The notes beneath the pieces are model-generated. The model had not been told where the DNA came from and did no database searches. It worked only from the letters and a program-made list of their open reading frames with translations. Of a DNA stretch of 64,000 nucleotides, positions 1 through 8,043 are shown piece by piece. This stretch comes from Candidatus Acidulodesulfobacterium acidiphilum (GTDB lineage Bacteria; SZUA-79; Acidulodesulfobacterales; Acidulodesulfobacteraceae), in assembly GCA_008534395.1 (NCBI GenBank), contig SHMQ01000009.1, forward strand, positions 1 to 64,000, read 5' to 3'. Within the stretch, counting starts at the first letter, position 1; the number at the start of each line of letters is the position of its first letter. Made by a program: the position numbers and the translations under genes.

Positions 1-178
1 CGTCGCCGTTAACGTTAAGATGAGGAAAAGCCCTGAATCTTTCGGCTATCCTTAGATGCTCCTTTGGATACTGAAACGTTACGGGTTTTTGAAAAAAAGT
101 TTTAATAGTCGTTTTAAGACCTATTAAAAAATTTTTAGAAATCTCCAAAATAGACTTTTCTTGTTTCCTGGTATTCAT
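1..178 (-). CDS. nuoI: NADH-quinone oxidoreductase subunit I, N-terminal part
   Basis: Only the first 59 codons are in the window; the gene runs off the left edge. The ATG at 178-176 lies 3 bases past the nuoH stop, and AAAGGA just inside the nuoH end is a good ribosome-binding site. The translation starts MNTRKQEKSILEI and continues through QKPVTFQYPKE and ERFRAFPHL, the usual NuoI lead-in to its two 4Fe-4S motifs, which would lie outside the window. NuoI carries clusters N6a and N6b and passes electrons from the peripheral arm toward NuoB at the membrane. Identity rests on this short match plus its position after nuoH. Confidence 0.85.
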   Translation of the reverse strand, partial: MNTRKQEKSILEISKNFLIGLKTTIKTFFQKPVTFQYPKEHLRIAERFRAFPHLNVNGD

Positions 179-181
179 TTG

Positions 182-1168
182 TTATCCTTTAAGCAAAACC
201 ATTACGAATCCTGTCACTATTATATTTGCAAGAGCTATAGGAAGCAGAAACTTCCATCCGAAATCCATAAGTTCATCATATCTAAGTCTTGGATATGTCC
301 ATCTCAGCCATAAATAAATAAGTATTATAAAAAACACTTTTATCAAAAACCATGCAACCGGCGGTAAAAAAGGTCCCTGCCAGCCGCCCAAAAACAATGT
401 TGTAATTATCGCACTGTTAACCACCATTTGGGCATATTCCCCTATGAAGTAAAAAGCAAATTCCATACTGGAGTATTCAGTGTGAAAACCTGCTACAATT
501 TCACCTTCTGCTTCTCCTATATCGAACGGAACCCTGTTCATTTCAGCAGTAGAAGCAATCAAATACAACAAAAATCCGACAGGTTGATACACTATAAACC
601 ACATATGCGACTGTTCGGAAACTATTTTTGACAAACTTAAGTCTCCTGCAATCATTATTATACCCACTATTGAAAGAACAAGTGCTATTTCATAGCTTAT
701 CATCTGGGCGGCAGTTCTTATACCCCCAAGGAGAGAGTATTTGCTGTTAGACGCCCAACCTCCTATAACTACCCCGTAAACACCTAATGATGTCAGTGCA
801 AGAATGAAAAGTATTCCGACATTTACGTCCGTTATTTGAAGAGGAACCGTATGTCCCATAATTTGTATGGGAGCGCCGAACGGAATAACCGCAAAAGTAG
901 TTAAGGCCGGTATTACTACTAATATTGGGGCTAAAATAAACAAAAACTTATTTGCGTCTTGGGGTATAATATCTTCTTTGAAGAATAGTTTTATTCCATC
1001 CGCTATAGGCTGTAAAAGCCCGTGAAATCCGGCCTCCATAGGACCCATCCTGTTTTGTATCCTTGCTGCTATTTTACGTTCTAAGAGCGTTAAATAAGCA
1101 GCGGACAATAGCAGTCCTGCAAAAACTATTAATATTTTAATAACTTCAGCAATTAGCCAAAAAAGCAT
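182..1168 (-). CDS. nuoH: NADH-quinone oxidoreductase subunit H
   Basis: This 328-residue, very hydrophobic protein has about eight membrane segments and the family's usual length. It shows the NuoH/ND1 hallmarks: an early ERKIAARIQNRMGP segment, a GLLQPIADGIKLFFKED loop, and the charged loop EAEGEIVAGFHTEYSSMEF that lines the quinone chamber. NuoH joins the peripheral arm to the proton-pumping arm of complex I in the inner membrane and forms much of the quinone pocket. It sits 14 bases after nuoG and 3 bases before nuoI, so it is translated from the nuo operon mRNA. No residue looks missing. Confidence 0.96.
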   Translation of the reverse strand: MLFWLIAEVIKILIVFAGLLLSAAYLTLLERKIAARIQNRMGPMEAGFHGLLQPIADGIKLFFKEDIIPQDANKFLFILAPILVVIPALTTFAVIPFGAPIQIMGHTVPLQITDVNVGILFILALTSLGVYGVVIGGWASNSKYSLLGGIRTAAQMISYEIALVLSIVGIIMIAGDLSLSKIVSEQSHMWFIVYQPVGFLLYLIASTAEMNRVPFDIGEAEGEIVAGFHTEYSSMEFAFYFIGEYAQMVVNSAIITTLFLGGWQGPFLPPVAWFLIKVFFIILIYLWLRWTYPRLRYDELMDFGWKFLLPIALANIIVTGFVMVLLKG

Positions 1169-1182
1169 GTTTATAATACCCG

Positions 1183-3306
1183 TTAATAATACAGTTTTGT
1201 TTTATCGTTATAGTAAAATTTACTTCTACCTTTAATTTTATTGTAATATATCACGTTTCCGTTTTTAATGGAATTCAAAAAATCTTCTGTTTCGTTAAAA
1301 TTATAAGCAATATTCATATTTAACGAAATTTTGGTAAATATATCGGTTAAATTATATCTGTAAATGCCAAAATTAAATTCGTTATTAACGTTTACAATTT
1401 TACCTTCGAAATTTTCATAATATGTATTTTCTTCCTCCAAAAAGTCTTTGACCGGCATAACCACATCCGCCATAGCAGACAAAAGGCTCGTTTTAGAAGA
1501 AAAAACGGTTAAAAATTCTAAATTGGAACTGTAGCGTATTATTTCTTTTCCGTAATCGTCGTCCTGCAAGTCTCCGATATATACGAGATTTTTAATTCTG
1601 CCTTTATCCATGCCTTCTATTATTTCTTTAAAACTGTAGGCATCGTCTAAAGGATAAACGCCTGCATGTAACAACCCTCTATAGTTTGAAGACTTAATTA
1701 GAGGAAACAAATAAACCGACTTTTCCAGCTCACGTAGAAATTTAACAATTTCCTGCAATATTAAAAAATCATTACTCATATTCATAGAAGACATTATGGA
1801 GTCGCCAATTACAAAAGATATACAACCTGCATCCGATATAACTTCTACGATAGATTTGCATACTTCGTCCATATCGGTTTGTTCTTTATGCAAGCCCATT
1901 TTCATTTTATTTAAATATGTATTAAAATAAGAACCGTCAATATCTTTTTTAGAGCAGGCAACGTCCTCAAATCTGGAAAAAGAACGAACTTTTTCTGCTT
2001 TTCCCGTTTTTGGATTTACTATAAAAAGTCTTCCTCCATGCTCTCTGCGCGTTTTTAAAATATCATATGCCGCAAACGGAATCTCATCTTCTATACTGCC
2101 AAAATATAATATAACTTCAGAATTTTTAATATCGTTTATATTAAAATTTTCTTCGGTGGGAAATAATTTTTTAAAATCAAATAAATTTTTTCTATATAGT
2201 TCTGAAGCGGCAATATCAAAATTCTTTATTTTTAAAGTATTCTTAATAAATTCTAAAGATGCTTTACCAGCGTTAATTGAAATATTCGGCGAAATCAAAA
2301 CAGCTAAAGTCTCTTCTGCTTTATTAGCTTGAATAGCCTTCATTTTCAGACCAAACTCTTCTGTAGCTTTTTCTAACACAACTTCTTCCAATACAGTTTT
2401 TTTCTTGATATATGGATTAGCAATATAATAACTTTCGCAATCGCCGTTAATTGCAGGATAGAAAAAACCGGATTTGCAAAGATATCCTCCGAAAGGGGCA
2501 TCCGTCCTGACTAAAGATTCATCGTGCGCGTATCTGTAATATTCTATTCTGCAGGCAGCCGAACATTTATCGCAAATCGACGAAAACGGATTTTCCTGCC
2601 AGTATCTTTCTTTAAATTTTGAAGGTTTTGAAACTAATGCGCCTACCGGACATACTTCAACGCAGTTGCCGCAATAATAACAGTCTAAACGGTCTGGTTC
2701 AACGGAAATTTCTTCAAAAGAACAGCCTTCCGCCGGTTTAGAGCCAAGCTGTGTTTTAGTGTCGGTTTTAAGTCCTATATAACCGTTATTCCCCTTGTCT
2801 TTCATCTGAAGAAACGGATTGCCGTACATATCGCCGCAAACTCTGATGCACCTAGAACACAAAACGCATCTTGTGGCATTATATTCTATCAAATCGCTTT
2901 TAAAAATTTTAGTCCTATCCGGATAAATTTTTTTATCTTTTTGAGTAGTTACCTTGAATTCAAAAGTTAAATCCTGTAAAAGACAGTCTCCTGATTTGTC
3001 GCAGACGGGACAGTCAAGCGGGTGATCCAATAACAGTTGCGAAATAAGTTCTTTTCTTATTTCCCATAATTTTTCTGTTTCAGTATATATTTCGTATCCT
3101 TCTTTAACTTTGGCGACGCAAGAAGGCAGAGGATTTTTTAAGTCTTTAACTTCCACGACGCAAACTCTGCATGAACCTATAGGTTTGATTCTCTTTAGAT
3201 AGCACAAAACCGGTATTTTGATTCCCGCTTGAGAGGCAGCTTCTAAAATAGTCAACCCTGACTGAGTTATAATTTTTTTTCCGTTTATAGTAATTTCTAT
3301 ATCCAT
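1183..3306 (-). CDS. nuoG: NADH-quinone oxidoreductase subunit G
   Basis: This 707-residue iron-sulfur subunit belongs to the peripheral arm. An N-terminal ferredoxin domain has 2Fe-2S ligands C35, C46, C49, C63. The His-ligated 4Fe-4S cluster follows (H95, C99, C102, C108), then two ferredoxin-like motifs at C147/C150/C153/C157 and C209/C212/C215/C219. A further CxxC group (C245, C248, C252, C277) opens the molybdopterin-oxidoreductase-like domain. The remainder is a divergent, probably cofactor-free molybdopterin fold. NuoG wires electrons from the input subunit to NuoI and NuoB. The extra ferredoxin-like pair is as in NuoG/HydA-type proteins of anaerobes. It lies 9 bases after the NuoF/GltD fusion, its presumed electron donor. 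Confidence 0.93.
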   Translation of the reverse strand: MDIEITINGKKIITQSGLTILEAASQAGIKIPVLCYLKRIKPIGSCRVCVVEVKDLKNPLPSCVAKVKEGYEIYTETEKLWEIRKELISQLLLDHPLDCPVCDKSGDCLLQDLTFEFKVTTQKDKKIYPDRTKIFKSDLIEYNATRCVLCSRCIRVCGDMYGNPFLQMKDKGNNGYIGLKTDTKTQLGSKPAEGCSFEEISVEPDRLDCYYCGNCVEVCPVGALVSKPSKFKERYWQENPFSSICDKCSAACRIEYYRYAHDESLVRTDAPFGGYLCKSGFFYPAINGDCESYYIANPYIKKKTVLEEVVLEKATEEFGLKMKAIQANKAEETLAVLISPNISINAGKASLEFIKNTLKIKNFDIAASELYRKNLFDFKKLFPTEENFNINDIKNSEVILYFGSIEDEIPFAAYDILKTRREHGGRLFIVNPKTGKAEKVRSFSRFEDVACSKKDIDGSYFNTYLNKMKMGLHKEQTDMDEVCKSIVEVISDAGCISFVIGDSIMSSMNMSNDFLILQEIVKFLRELEKSVYLFPLIKSSNYRGLLHAGVYPLDDAYSFKEIIEGMDKGRIKNLVYIGDLQDDDYGKEIIRYSSNLEFLTVFSSKTSLLSAMADVVMPVKDFLEEENTYYENFEGKIVNVNNEFNFGIYRYNLTDIFTKISLNMNIAYNFNETEDFLNSIKNGNVIYYNKIKGRSKFYYNDKTKLYY

Positions 3307-3315
3307 AATGATGTC

Positions 3316-5247
3316 CTAATCCTCAAACTTAACAAGCATAAGATAATAGCACCTCATACATCTTGTCGCTTCGTAAACCGCATCGTCGTTCGTAAATCCT
3401 TTATCTGCTTCTTCAAAACTTTTTATACGTTCTTTCACCGGCTTAATTATCTGTTTAGGCGCAAAATTTCCAGGTGGCATATCTGCATTTTTAATTACTT
3501 CGTTTTTATCGTAAACGCCTATAGCCTCAAATAGATTTTCAAAGAGACAGTCGTCTGTCGGAGTAAAAGTTCCTGTTCTTATGTATTGGTCAATTCTTCT
3601 GGCTGCGTTTTTTCCGTCTCTGTTTGAATCGACTATACTTATAGGTCCGGTTAATGCGTCGCCTCCTGCAAAAACACCCGGCATATCCGTCATAAACGTA
3701 AATTTGTCTGCTGCGATTGTTCGTCCTTTAATTATGTTTATTTCAGGTACGTCTTTTAAACAATCGAAATCCGGCACCTGACCTATTGCCATAATAAAAT
3801 CATCCGTTTCTATATCAAAATCGGAATCAGGTATTTCAATAGGGCTTTTCCTTCCGCTTGCATCTTTTTCTCCAAGCTTCATTCTTCTGCATCTTACGCC
3901 TGTAACTCTGCCGTTTTCATAAAGAATAGCAGTCGGATTAGTCAAAAATTCAAACTTAACTCCTTCTTCTATTGACGTTTCAAGTTCGTCGTATGCCGCA
4001 GGCATCTCTTCTTTACTTCTTCTGTAAACTACGGTAACGTCTTTATACCCTATCCTTACAGCCGTCCTGCAGCAATCTATAGCGACGTTCCCGCCTCCTT
4101 CTATAATAACTTTTTTACCTATATCGATTTTTTCTCCAAGATTAACCTTTCTTAAAAATTCTACTCCGTCGAAAAAGCCTTTCAAATTATCGTTTTCGCC
4201 GGGCAGATTAATATTCTGTCCTAAATGCGCTCCTATTCCAAGGAATATGGCTTTAAATCCCTGTCCGAAAAGCTCTTTTATAGTAAAATCTTTCCCGAGT
4301 TTGCTGTTTAACTTATATTCTATTCCTGTGGAAAGTATATAACCTATTTCCGCATCTAAAAAATGTTTTGGAAGCCGAAATTTAGGAATTCCAACGTTCA
4401 TCATACCGCCAAGGACAGGAAGAGCTTCAAATATAATAGGTTTATACCCCATTAATCTCAAGTAATAAGCGCAGCTTAAACCTGCGGGACCAGAACCGAC
4501 TATAGCAACCTTAATATTATTATCTTTTATTTTAAAATCAGGTTTGTGATTAGAATAAAAAACTTCGTCTGCCGCAAATCTTCTTATTAAACAAATTTGA
4601 ATAGAATCGTCTATATTTGCCCTGCGACAGTTATCCTGGCACGGATGAAAACATGTTCTTCCCAATATTCCTGCAAGCGGCGTGTTTCTTCTTGCCGACT
4701 GCAAGGCGTCTTCATACCTGCCGTCCCTGACTCTTTCTATCCAGTTAGGTATATCCAATTTTGAAGGACATCCGTTAATACAAGGTGCGGTGACGTGAGA
4801 TATATAGTCGCCTCTTTTTATTATTTCTTTATTTTTTATTACTTTTTCAAAGTCTTCCCTGTAATTATCTATAAGCTCTACTACCGAAGTGGGTCCTATA
4901 GTTCCTACGGTACACTTAGAAGAAGACATAATCCAGTCGCACTGGTTCTTCAACCTATCAAGATCTTCAATTATGGCTTTTCCGCTGCAAATATTTTCTA
5001 AAATTTCCGACGCTACTGCAGTTCCGTGCGAGCAAGGAGTGCACACTCCACATGATATTTTCTGCAGTTCCTGCATATAACATCTGGCAAGGTCAACCTT
5101 ATTATCATTTTCGTCCAATAAGGCAACACCCGTCCAGTTTAATACAGACGATATTTTTTTATGACCTGAGCGTTCAAAAAATTTCAGGTCTAACCTGTCG
5201 CTTAATTTGTCTATTATTTTCATAATTAATTTATTTTTATCTGTCAA
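3316..5247 (-). CDS. Complex I electron-input subunit: NuoF C-terminal Fe-S domain fused to a GltD-like flavin oxidoreductase
   Basis: The protein has 643 residues. Residues 60-115 match the C-terminal cluster-N3 domain of NuoF (CGVCTPC at 66-72, fourth ligand C112). The NuoF FMN/NADH-binding domain and SLBB domain are absent, and no nuoE is in the operon. From about 150 the protein is a GltD-type oxidoreductase: Cys-rich domain (C156, C160, C199, C203, C207), FAD-binding GSGPAG at 251-256, and pyridine-nucleotide motif GGGNVAID at 384-391. By inference the GltD part oxidises NAD(P)H with FAD and passes electrons through N3 to NuoG. It overlaps nuoD by 11 bases. The start is uncertain: TTG at 5247, or ATG at 5223 (MKIIDKLS), neither with a strong ribosome site. 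Domain calls are secure; the donor specificity is not known. Confidence 0.88.
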   Translation of the reverse strand: MTDKNKLIMKIIDKLSDRLDLKFFERSGHKKISSVLNWTGVALLDENDNKVDLARCYMQELQKISCGVCTPCSHGTAVASEILENICSGKAIIEDLDRLKNQCDWIMSSSKCTVGTIGPTSVVELIDNYREDFEKVIKNKEIIKRGDYISHVTAPCINGCPSKLDIPNWIERVRDGRYEDALQSARRNTPLAGILGRTCFHPCQDNCRRANIDDSIQICLIRRFAADEVFYSNHKPDFKIKDNNIKVAIVGSGPAGLSCAYYLRLMGYKPIIFEALPVLGGMMNVGIPKFRLPKHFLDAEIGYILSTGIEYKLNSKLGKDFTIKELFGQGFKAIFLGIGAHLGQNINLPGENDNLKGFFDGVEFLRKVNLGEKIDIGKKVIIEGGGNVAIDCCRTAVRIGYKDVTVVYRRSKEEMPAAYDELETSIEEGVKFEFLTNPTAILYENGRVTGVRCRRMKLGEKDASGRKSPIEIPDSDFDIETDDFIMAIGQVPDFDCLKDVPEINIIKGRTIAADKFTFMTDMPGVFAGGDALTGPISIVDSNRDGKNAARRIDQYIRTGTFTPTDDCLFENLFEAIGVYDKNEVIKNADMPPGNFAPKQIIKPVKERIKSFEEADKGFTNDDAVYEATRCMRCYYLMLVKFED

Positions 5248-6436
5248 CTTCGCCGAGCAATATATCGACGCTTCCCATTATCGCAATTAAATCAGCTATC
5301 ATATGCCCTTTAGTCATCTCGTTAAGAGCGCTTATATTACAAAACGACGGCGGCCTGACTCTCATTCTGTAAGGATAGCCGGAGCCGTCTGAAACTAGAT
5401 AAAAACCTAATTCTCCTCTGGGATTTTCTATAGAAACGTAAGCTTCTCCTTTTGGAGGTTTAATTCCTTCCATACCGAATTTAAAATTAAAAATCATACC
5501 TTCCATAGTAGTCAATGACCTTTTCTTAGTCGGTTTAACGTATAAGGGATATTCGTCATGGCTTAAATATTCGCCTTCTGGAATATTTTCTACAGCCTGC
5601 GATATTATCTTAAGGCTCTGCCGCATCTCCTCTATCCTAATTACGTATCTGTCGTATGTATCGCCGTTATCGCCTATCGGCACTTCAAAATCAAAGTCTT
5701 CGTAACTGGAATAAGGATTTACTTTACGTACGTCGTATTTAACTCCGCTGCCTCTGAGAGAAGGACCAGTAAGTGCAAAATTTATCGCGCTTTCTGCCGA
5801 AATTATTCCCAAATTTTTTGTTCTTTCAAGCCATATTTTATTTTTAGTAAGAAGCGCTTCATACTCATTTACCTTATCTGGAAAAATCTTTATAAAATCT
5901 CTGGTTTTCTCAATGAAATCACTATGAAAGTCCATTGCAAGACCGCCTACGCGGAAAAAAGAAGGCGTCATTCTTTGACCAGTAATTGTTTCTATTATAT
6001 CTAATATTAATTCTCTTTCGCGGAAACAGTATAGAAACTCGGTTAATGCACCCAAATCTACCGCATGCGTCGCAAGCCAGACGAGATGAGAGCTTATTCT
6101 GGTAAATTCGGCTAAAATAACGCGGACATATTCGGCTCTCTTAGGCGCTTTAACTCCACAAAGCTTCTCTACCGCCAATATATAGCCGAGATTGTTTGAG
6201 GCGCCCGCTACATAATCCATTCTGTCGGTAATAGTTTCAGCCTGATGATAAGTTTTATATTCTGCAAATTTTTCCATGCTGGTATGCAAATAACCTATTA
6301 TAGGCTCTGCATGAATTATAGTTTCTCCATCCAATTGAACTAAAACTCTGAGAACTCCGTGCGTAGCCGGATGAGAAGGCCCTATGTTCAATACGAACTT
6401 ATCATTTTCAATTAAAAAATCTTTCTGCGCAATCAT
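5237..6436 (-). CDS. nuoD: NADH-quinone oxidoreductase subunit D
   Basis: This 399-residue, 49-kDa-type subunit shows the family signature NIGPSHPATHGVLR near the N-terminus and the conserved ending in GSVDILLGEVDR. NuoD shares the quinone-reduction site with NuoB and descends from the large subunit of NiFe hydrogenases, though the metal-binding cysteines are lost, as expected. NuoC and NuoD are separate genes here, unlike the fused NuoCD of E. coli. It starts at ATG 6436, 19 bases after nuoC, and its end overlaps the start of the NuoF/GltD gene. Confidence 0.96.
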   Translation of the reverse strand: MIAQKDFLIENDKFVLNIGPSHPATHGVLRVLVQLDGETIIHAEPIIGYLHTSMEKFAEYKTYHQAETITDRMDYVAGASNNLGYILAVEKLCGVKAPKRAEYVRVILAEFTRISSHLVWLATHAVDLGALTEFLYCFRERELILDIIETITGQRMTPSFFRVGGLAMDFHSDFIEKTRDFIKIFPDKVNEYEALLTKNKIWLERTKNLGIISAESAINFALTGPSLRGSGVKYDVRKVNPYSSYEDFDFEVPIGDNGDTYDRYVIRIEEMRQSLKIISQAVENIPEGEYLSHDEYPLYVKPTKKRSLTTMEGMIFNFKFGMEGIKPPKGEAYVSIENPRGELGFYLVSDGSGYPYRMRVRPPSFCNISALNEMTKGHMIADLIAIMGSVDILLGEVDR

Positions 6437-6455
6437 AGTTAAATTATTTACAGTA

Positions 6456-6989
6456 TTATTTAATTTGTTCTAAATCTACATAACCGGGAGCATCCATTTC
6501 AATATCCTTCGGTTCAGGTCTCTGCCTTAAAGGATAATCTTTAAGCAGCGGATGGCCGACCCAGTCGTCGGGATTCAAAATTCTTTTTAAATCAGGATGG
6601 TCTTTAAATTTAAGCCCAAACATATCGTAAACTTCTCTTTCAAACCAGTCTGCCGAATTATAAACTGAAGTCAAACTAGGATACTCAGGTTCATCTATTT
6701 TACTCCAAATTTTTACGAAAACTCTAAAATTATTTTTTATAGAATAAAAATTGTAAATAACCTCTATTCTTTCAGCTCTTTTGGGATAATCTACCGCAAA
6801 TAAATCGGAAAGCATATCGAACTCTAATCTTGCATCGTTTTTTAAAAATAATGCAAATTGTAACAAATCTTCTCTTTTAATTCTTATATGGGTATCGCCG
6901 TTAACAATGTCTGAAGCGATAATAGATTTCGGCATTGCTTCTTTAATAACGGTTAATGCAAACATTATATCCATATCGTAGTCTTTCAT
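6456..6989 (-). CDS. nuoC: NADH-quinone oxidoreductase subunit C
   Basis: This 177-residue, 30-kDa-type subunit carries the signature ERxVYDMFGLxFxxHPDLKRIL (here in SADWFEREVYDMFGLKF) and the conserved HPLLKDYPLRQRPEPKDI tail. It is a structural subunit of the peripheral arm that packs against NuoD. Length and ending are normal for a stand-alone NuoC. It lies 19 bases after nuoB, and the ATG at 6989 is the natural start. Confidence 0.95.
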   Translation of the reverse strand: MKDYDMDIMFALTVIKEAMPKSIIASDIVNGDTHIRIKREDLLQFALFLKNDARLEFDMLSDLFAVDYPKRAERIEVIYNFYSIKNNFRVFVKIWSKIDEPEYPSLTSVYNSADWFEREVYDMFGLKFKDHPDLKRILNPDDWVGHPLLKDYPLRQRPEPKDIEMDAPGYVDLEQIK

Positions 6990-7008
6990 TAGTATTTACT
7001 TATATTAA

Positions 7009-7521
7009 TTAATATTTTTTATTGCTGTCTATATGTAATTTAGGCGGCTCTTCATGCTTTAAAGTGCCTTTTTCTATTTTTTCTTGAAGTTTTACTATTC
7101 CGTAAATAAGTGCTTCCGGACGCGGTGGGCAGCCTGGTATATATACATCTACAGGAATAATAGTATCGACACCCTGAACAATACTGTAAACATTAAAAAG
7201 ACCACCCGAACATGCACAGTCGCCCATTGCAATAACCCATTTAGGATTAGGCATCTGATCGTAAACTCTTTTAACCATCGGTGCCATTTTATATGAAACT
7301 CTGCCTGATACTATTATTAAATCCGACTGTCTTGGACTTGACCTGAATATTAAACCCAATCTGTCGAAATCGTATCTTGATGATGCAACCGTCATCATTT
7401 CTATAGCGCAACATGCAAGCCCGAATGTTGCAGGCCATATCGACCATTTTCTGCCCCAAGAAACAATTTTATCCAATGAAGCGGTAATTATATTATCGCC
7501 GAGATGCTCTTCTATTCCCAT
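7009..7521 (-). CDS. nuoB: NADH-quinone oxidoreductase subunit B
   Basis: This 170-residue subunit carries cluster N2, the last Fe-S centre before quinone. The four ligands are visible: the tandem pair C37-C38 in [12 protein letters not shown]102 in [12 protein letters not shown], and C131 in [13 protein letters not shown]. Its start overlaps the end of nuoA by 10 bases, so the two are probably translationally coupled. Length and sequence are typical. Confidence 0.97.
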   Translation of the reverse strand: MGIEEHLGDNIITASLDKIVSWGRKWSIWPATFGLACCAIEMMTVASSRYDFDRLGLIFRSSPRQSDLIIVSGRVSYKMAPMVKRVYDQMPNPKWVIAMGDCACSGGLFNVYSIVQGVDTIIPVDVYIPGCPPRPEALIYGIVKLQEKIEKGTLKHEEPPKLHIDSNKKY

Positions 7522-7892
7522 TTAAGCGCTCCTTTTAACCATACGTAAAGCAGACCGATTACTAAGATTACTATAAATAAAAACATTTCTACAAACCCAA
7601 GTATTCCAAGATGCGAAAATATAACCGCCCAAGGAAACAGAAAAAGGGCTTCTATATCGAAAAGAAGAAAAAATATAGCTATTAGATAAAACTTTACGTC
7701 GAATTTAACGTGGGGTTCGCCGGTCGGCTCGACGCCACATTCATATGCTTTTAATTTGCCGGACTCATATGTCTTTTTTCCGATAAAATTAGATATTAAA
7801 ATGGTAAAAACCGCAAATATAATTGCTATAACAAGCATTATAAATATGGGCAGAAAAGAAATTAAACCGTTATTGTTTATACTATTATTCAT
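7512..7892 (-). CDS. nuoA: NADH-quinone oxidoreductase subunit A
   Basis: This 126-residue protein has three membrane segments. It shows the ND3/NuoA signature loop [44 protein letters not shown] (split here by domain, reading ECGVEPTG and [14 protein letters not shown]). It is part of the membrane arm near the quinone cavity. It is the first gene of the nuo operon. No clear Shine-Dalgarno sequence precedes the ATG at 7892. The 151-base upstream gap carries the likely operon promoter and a perfect palindrome. Confidence 0.95.
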   Translation of the reverse strand: MNNSINNNGLISFLPIFIMLVIAIIFAVFTILISNFIGKKTYESGKLKAYECGVEPTGEPHVKFDVKFYLIAIFFLLFDIEALFLFPWAVIFSHLGILGFVEMFLFIVILVIGLLYVWLKGALKWE

Positions 7893-7938
7893 TTAATTAA
7901 TAGTTAAGATCATATAGTTTAATGTTATTAATCTAAAC

Positions 7939-7970
7939 TTTTTGAGTATATCATATGATATACTCAAAAA
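7939..7970. promoter_or_regulatory. Perfect 32-bp palindrome upstream of nuoA (possible operator)
   Basis: TTTTTGAGTATATCAT is followed directly by its exact reverse complement, giving 16-base arms with no spacer. It lies between pepA and nuoA and covers the spacer and -10 of the candidate nuo promoter. Such symmetry suits a dimeric regulator. A cruciform or terminator is less likely, because there is no GC-rich stem with a following T-run. Confidence 0.6.
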
Positions 7971-7974
7971 TCAA
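7945..7974 (-). promoter_or_regulatory. Candidate sigma-70 promoter of the nuo operon
   Basis: On the minus strand, TTGATT (7974-7969) and TATACT (7950-7945) are 18 bases apart, a fair match to -35 and -10 boxes. Transcription would start near 7938, about 45 bases before the nuoA ATG. The boxes fall in and beside the 32-bp palindrome at 7939-7970. The region is very AT-rich, so a chance match is possible. Confidence 0.45.
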
Positions 7975-8043
7975 GTTATAAAATTATAATTTATAAAAAA
8001 AATTTAAATAAATATATACATATGCATATATTTATATTTACTA

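Noticed and set aside
7939-7970. Rho-independent terminator after pepA
   Set aside because: The stem is AT-rich and no T-run follows it on the minus strand beyond the palindrome itself, so an operator or other protein site fits better.
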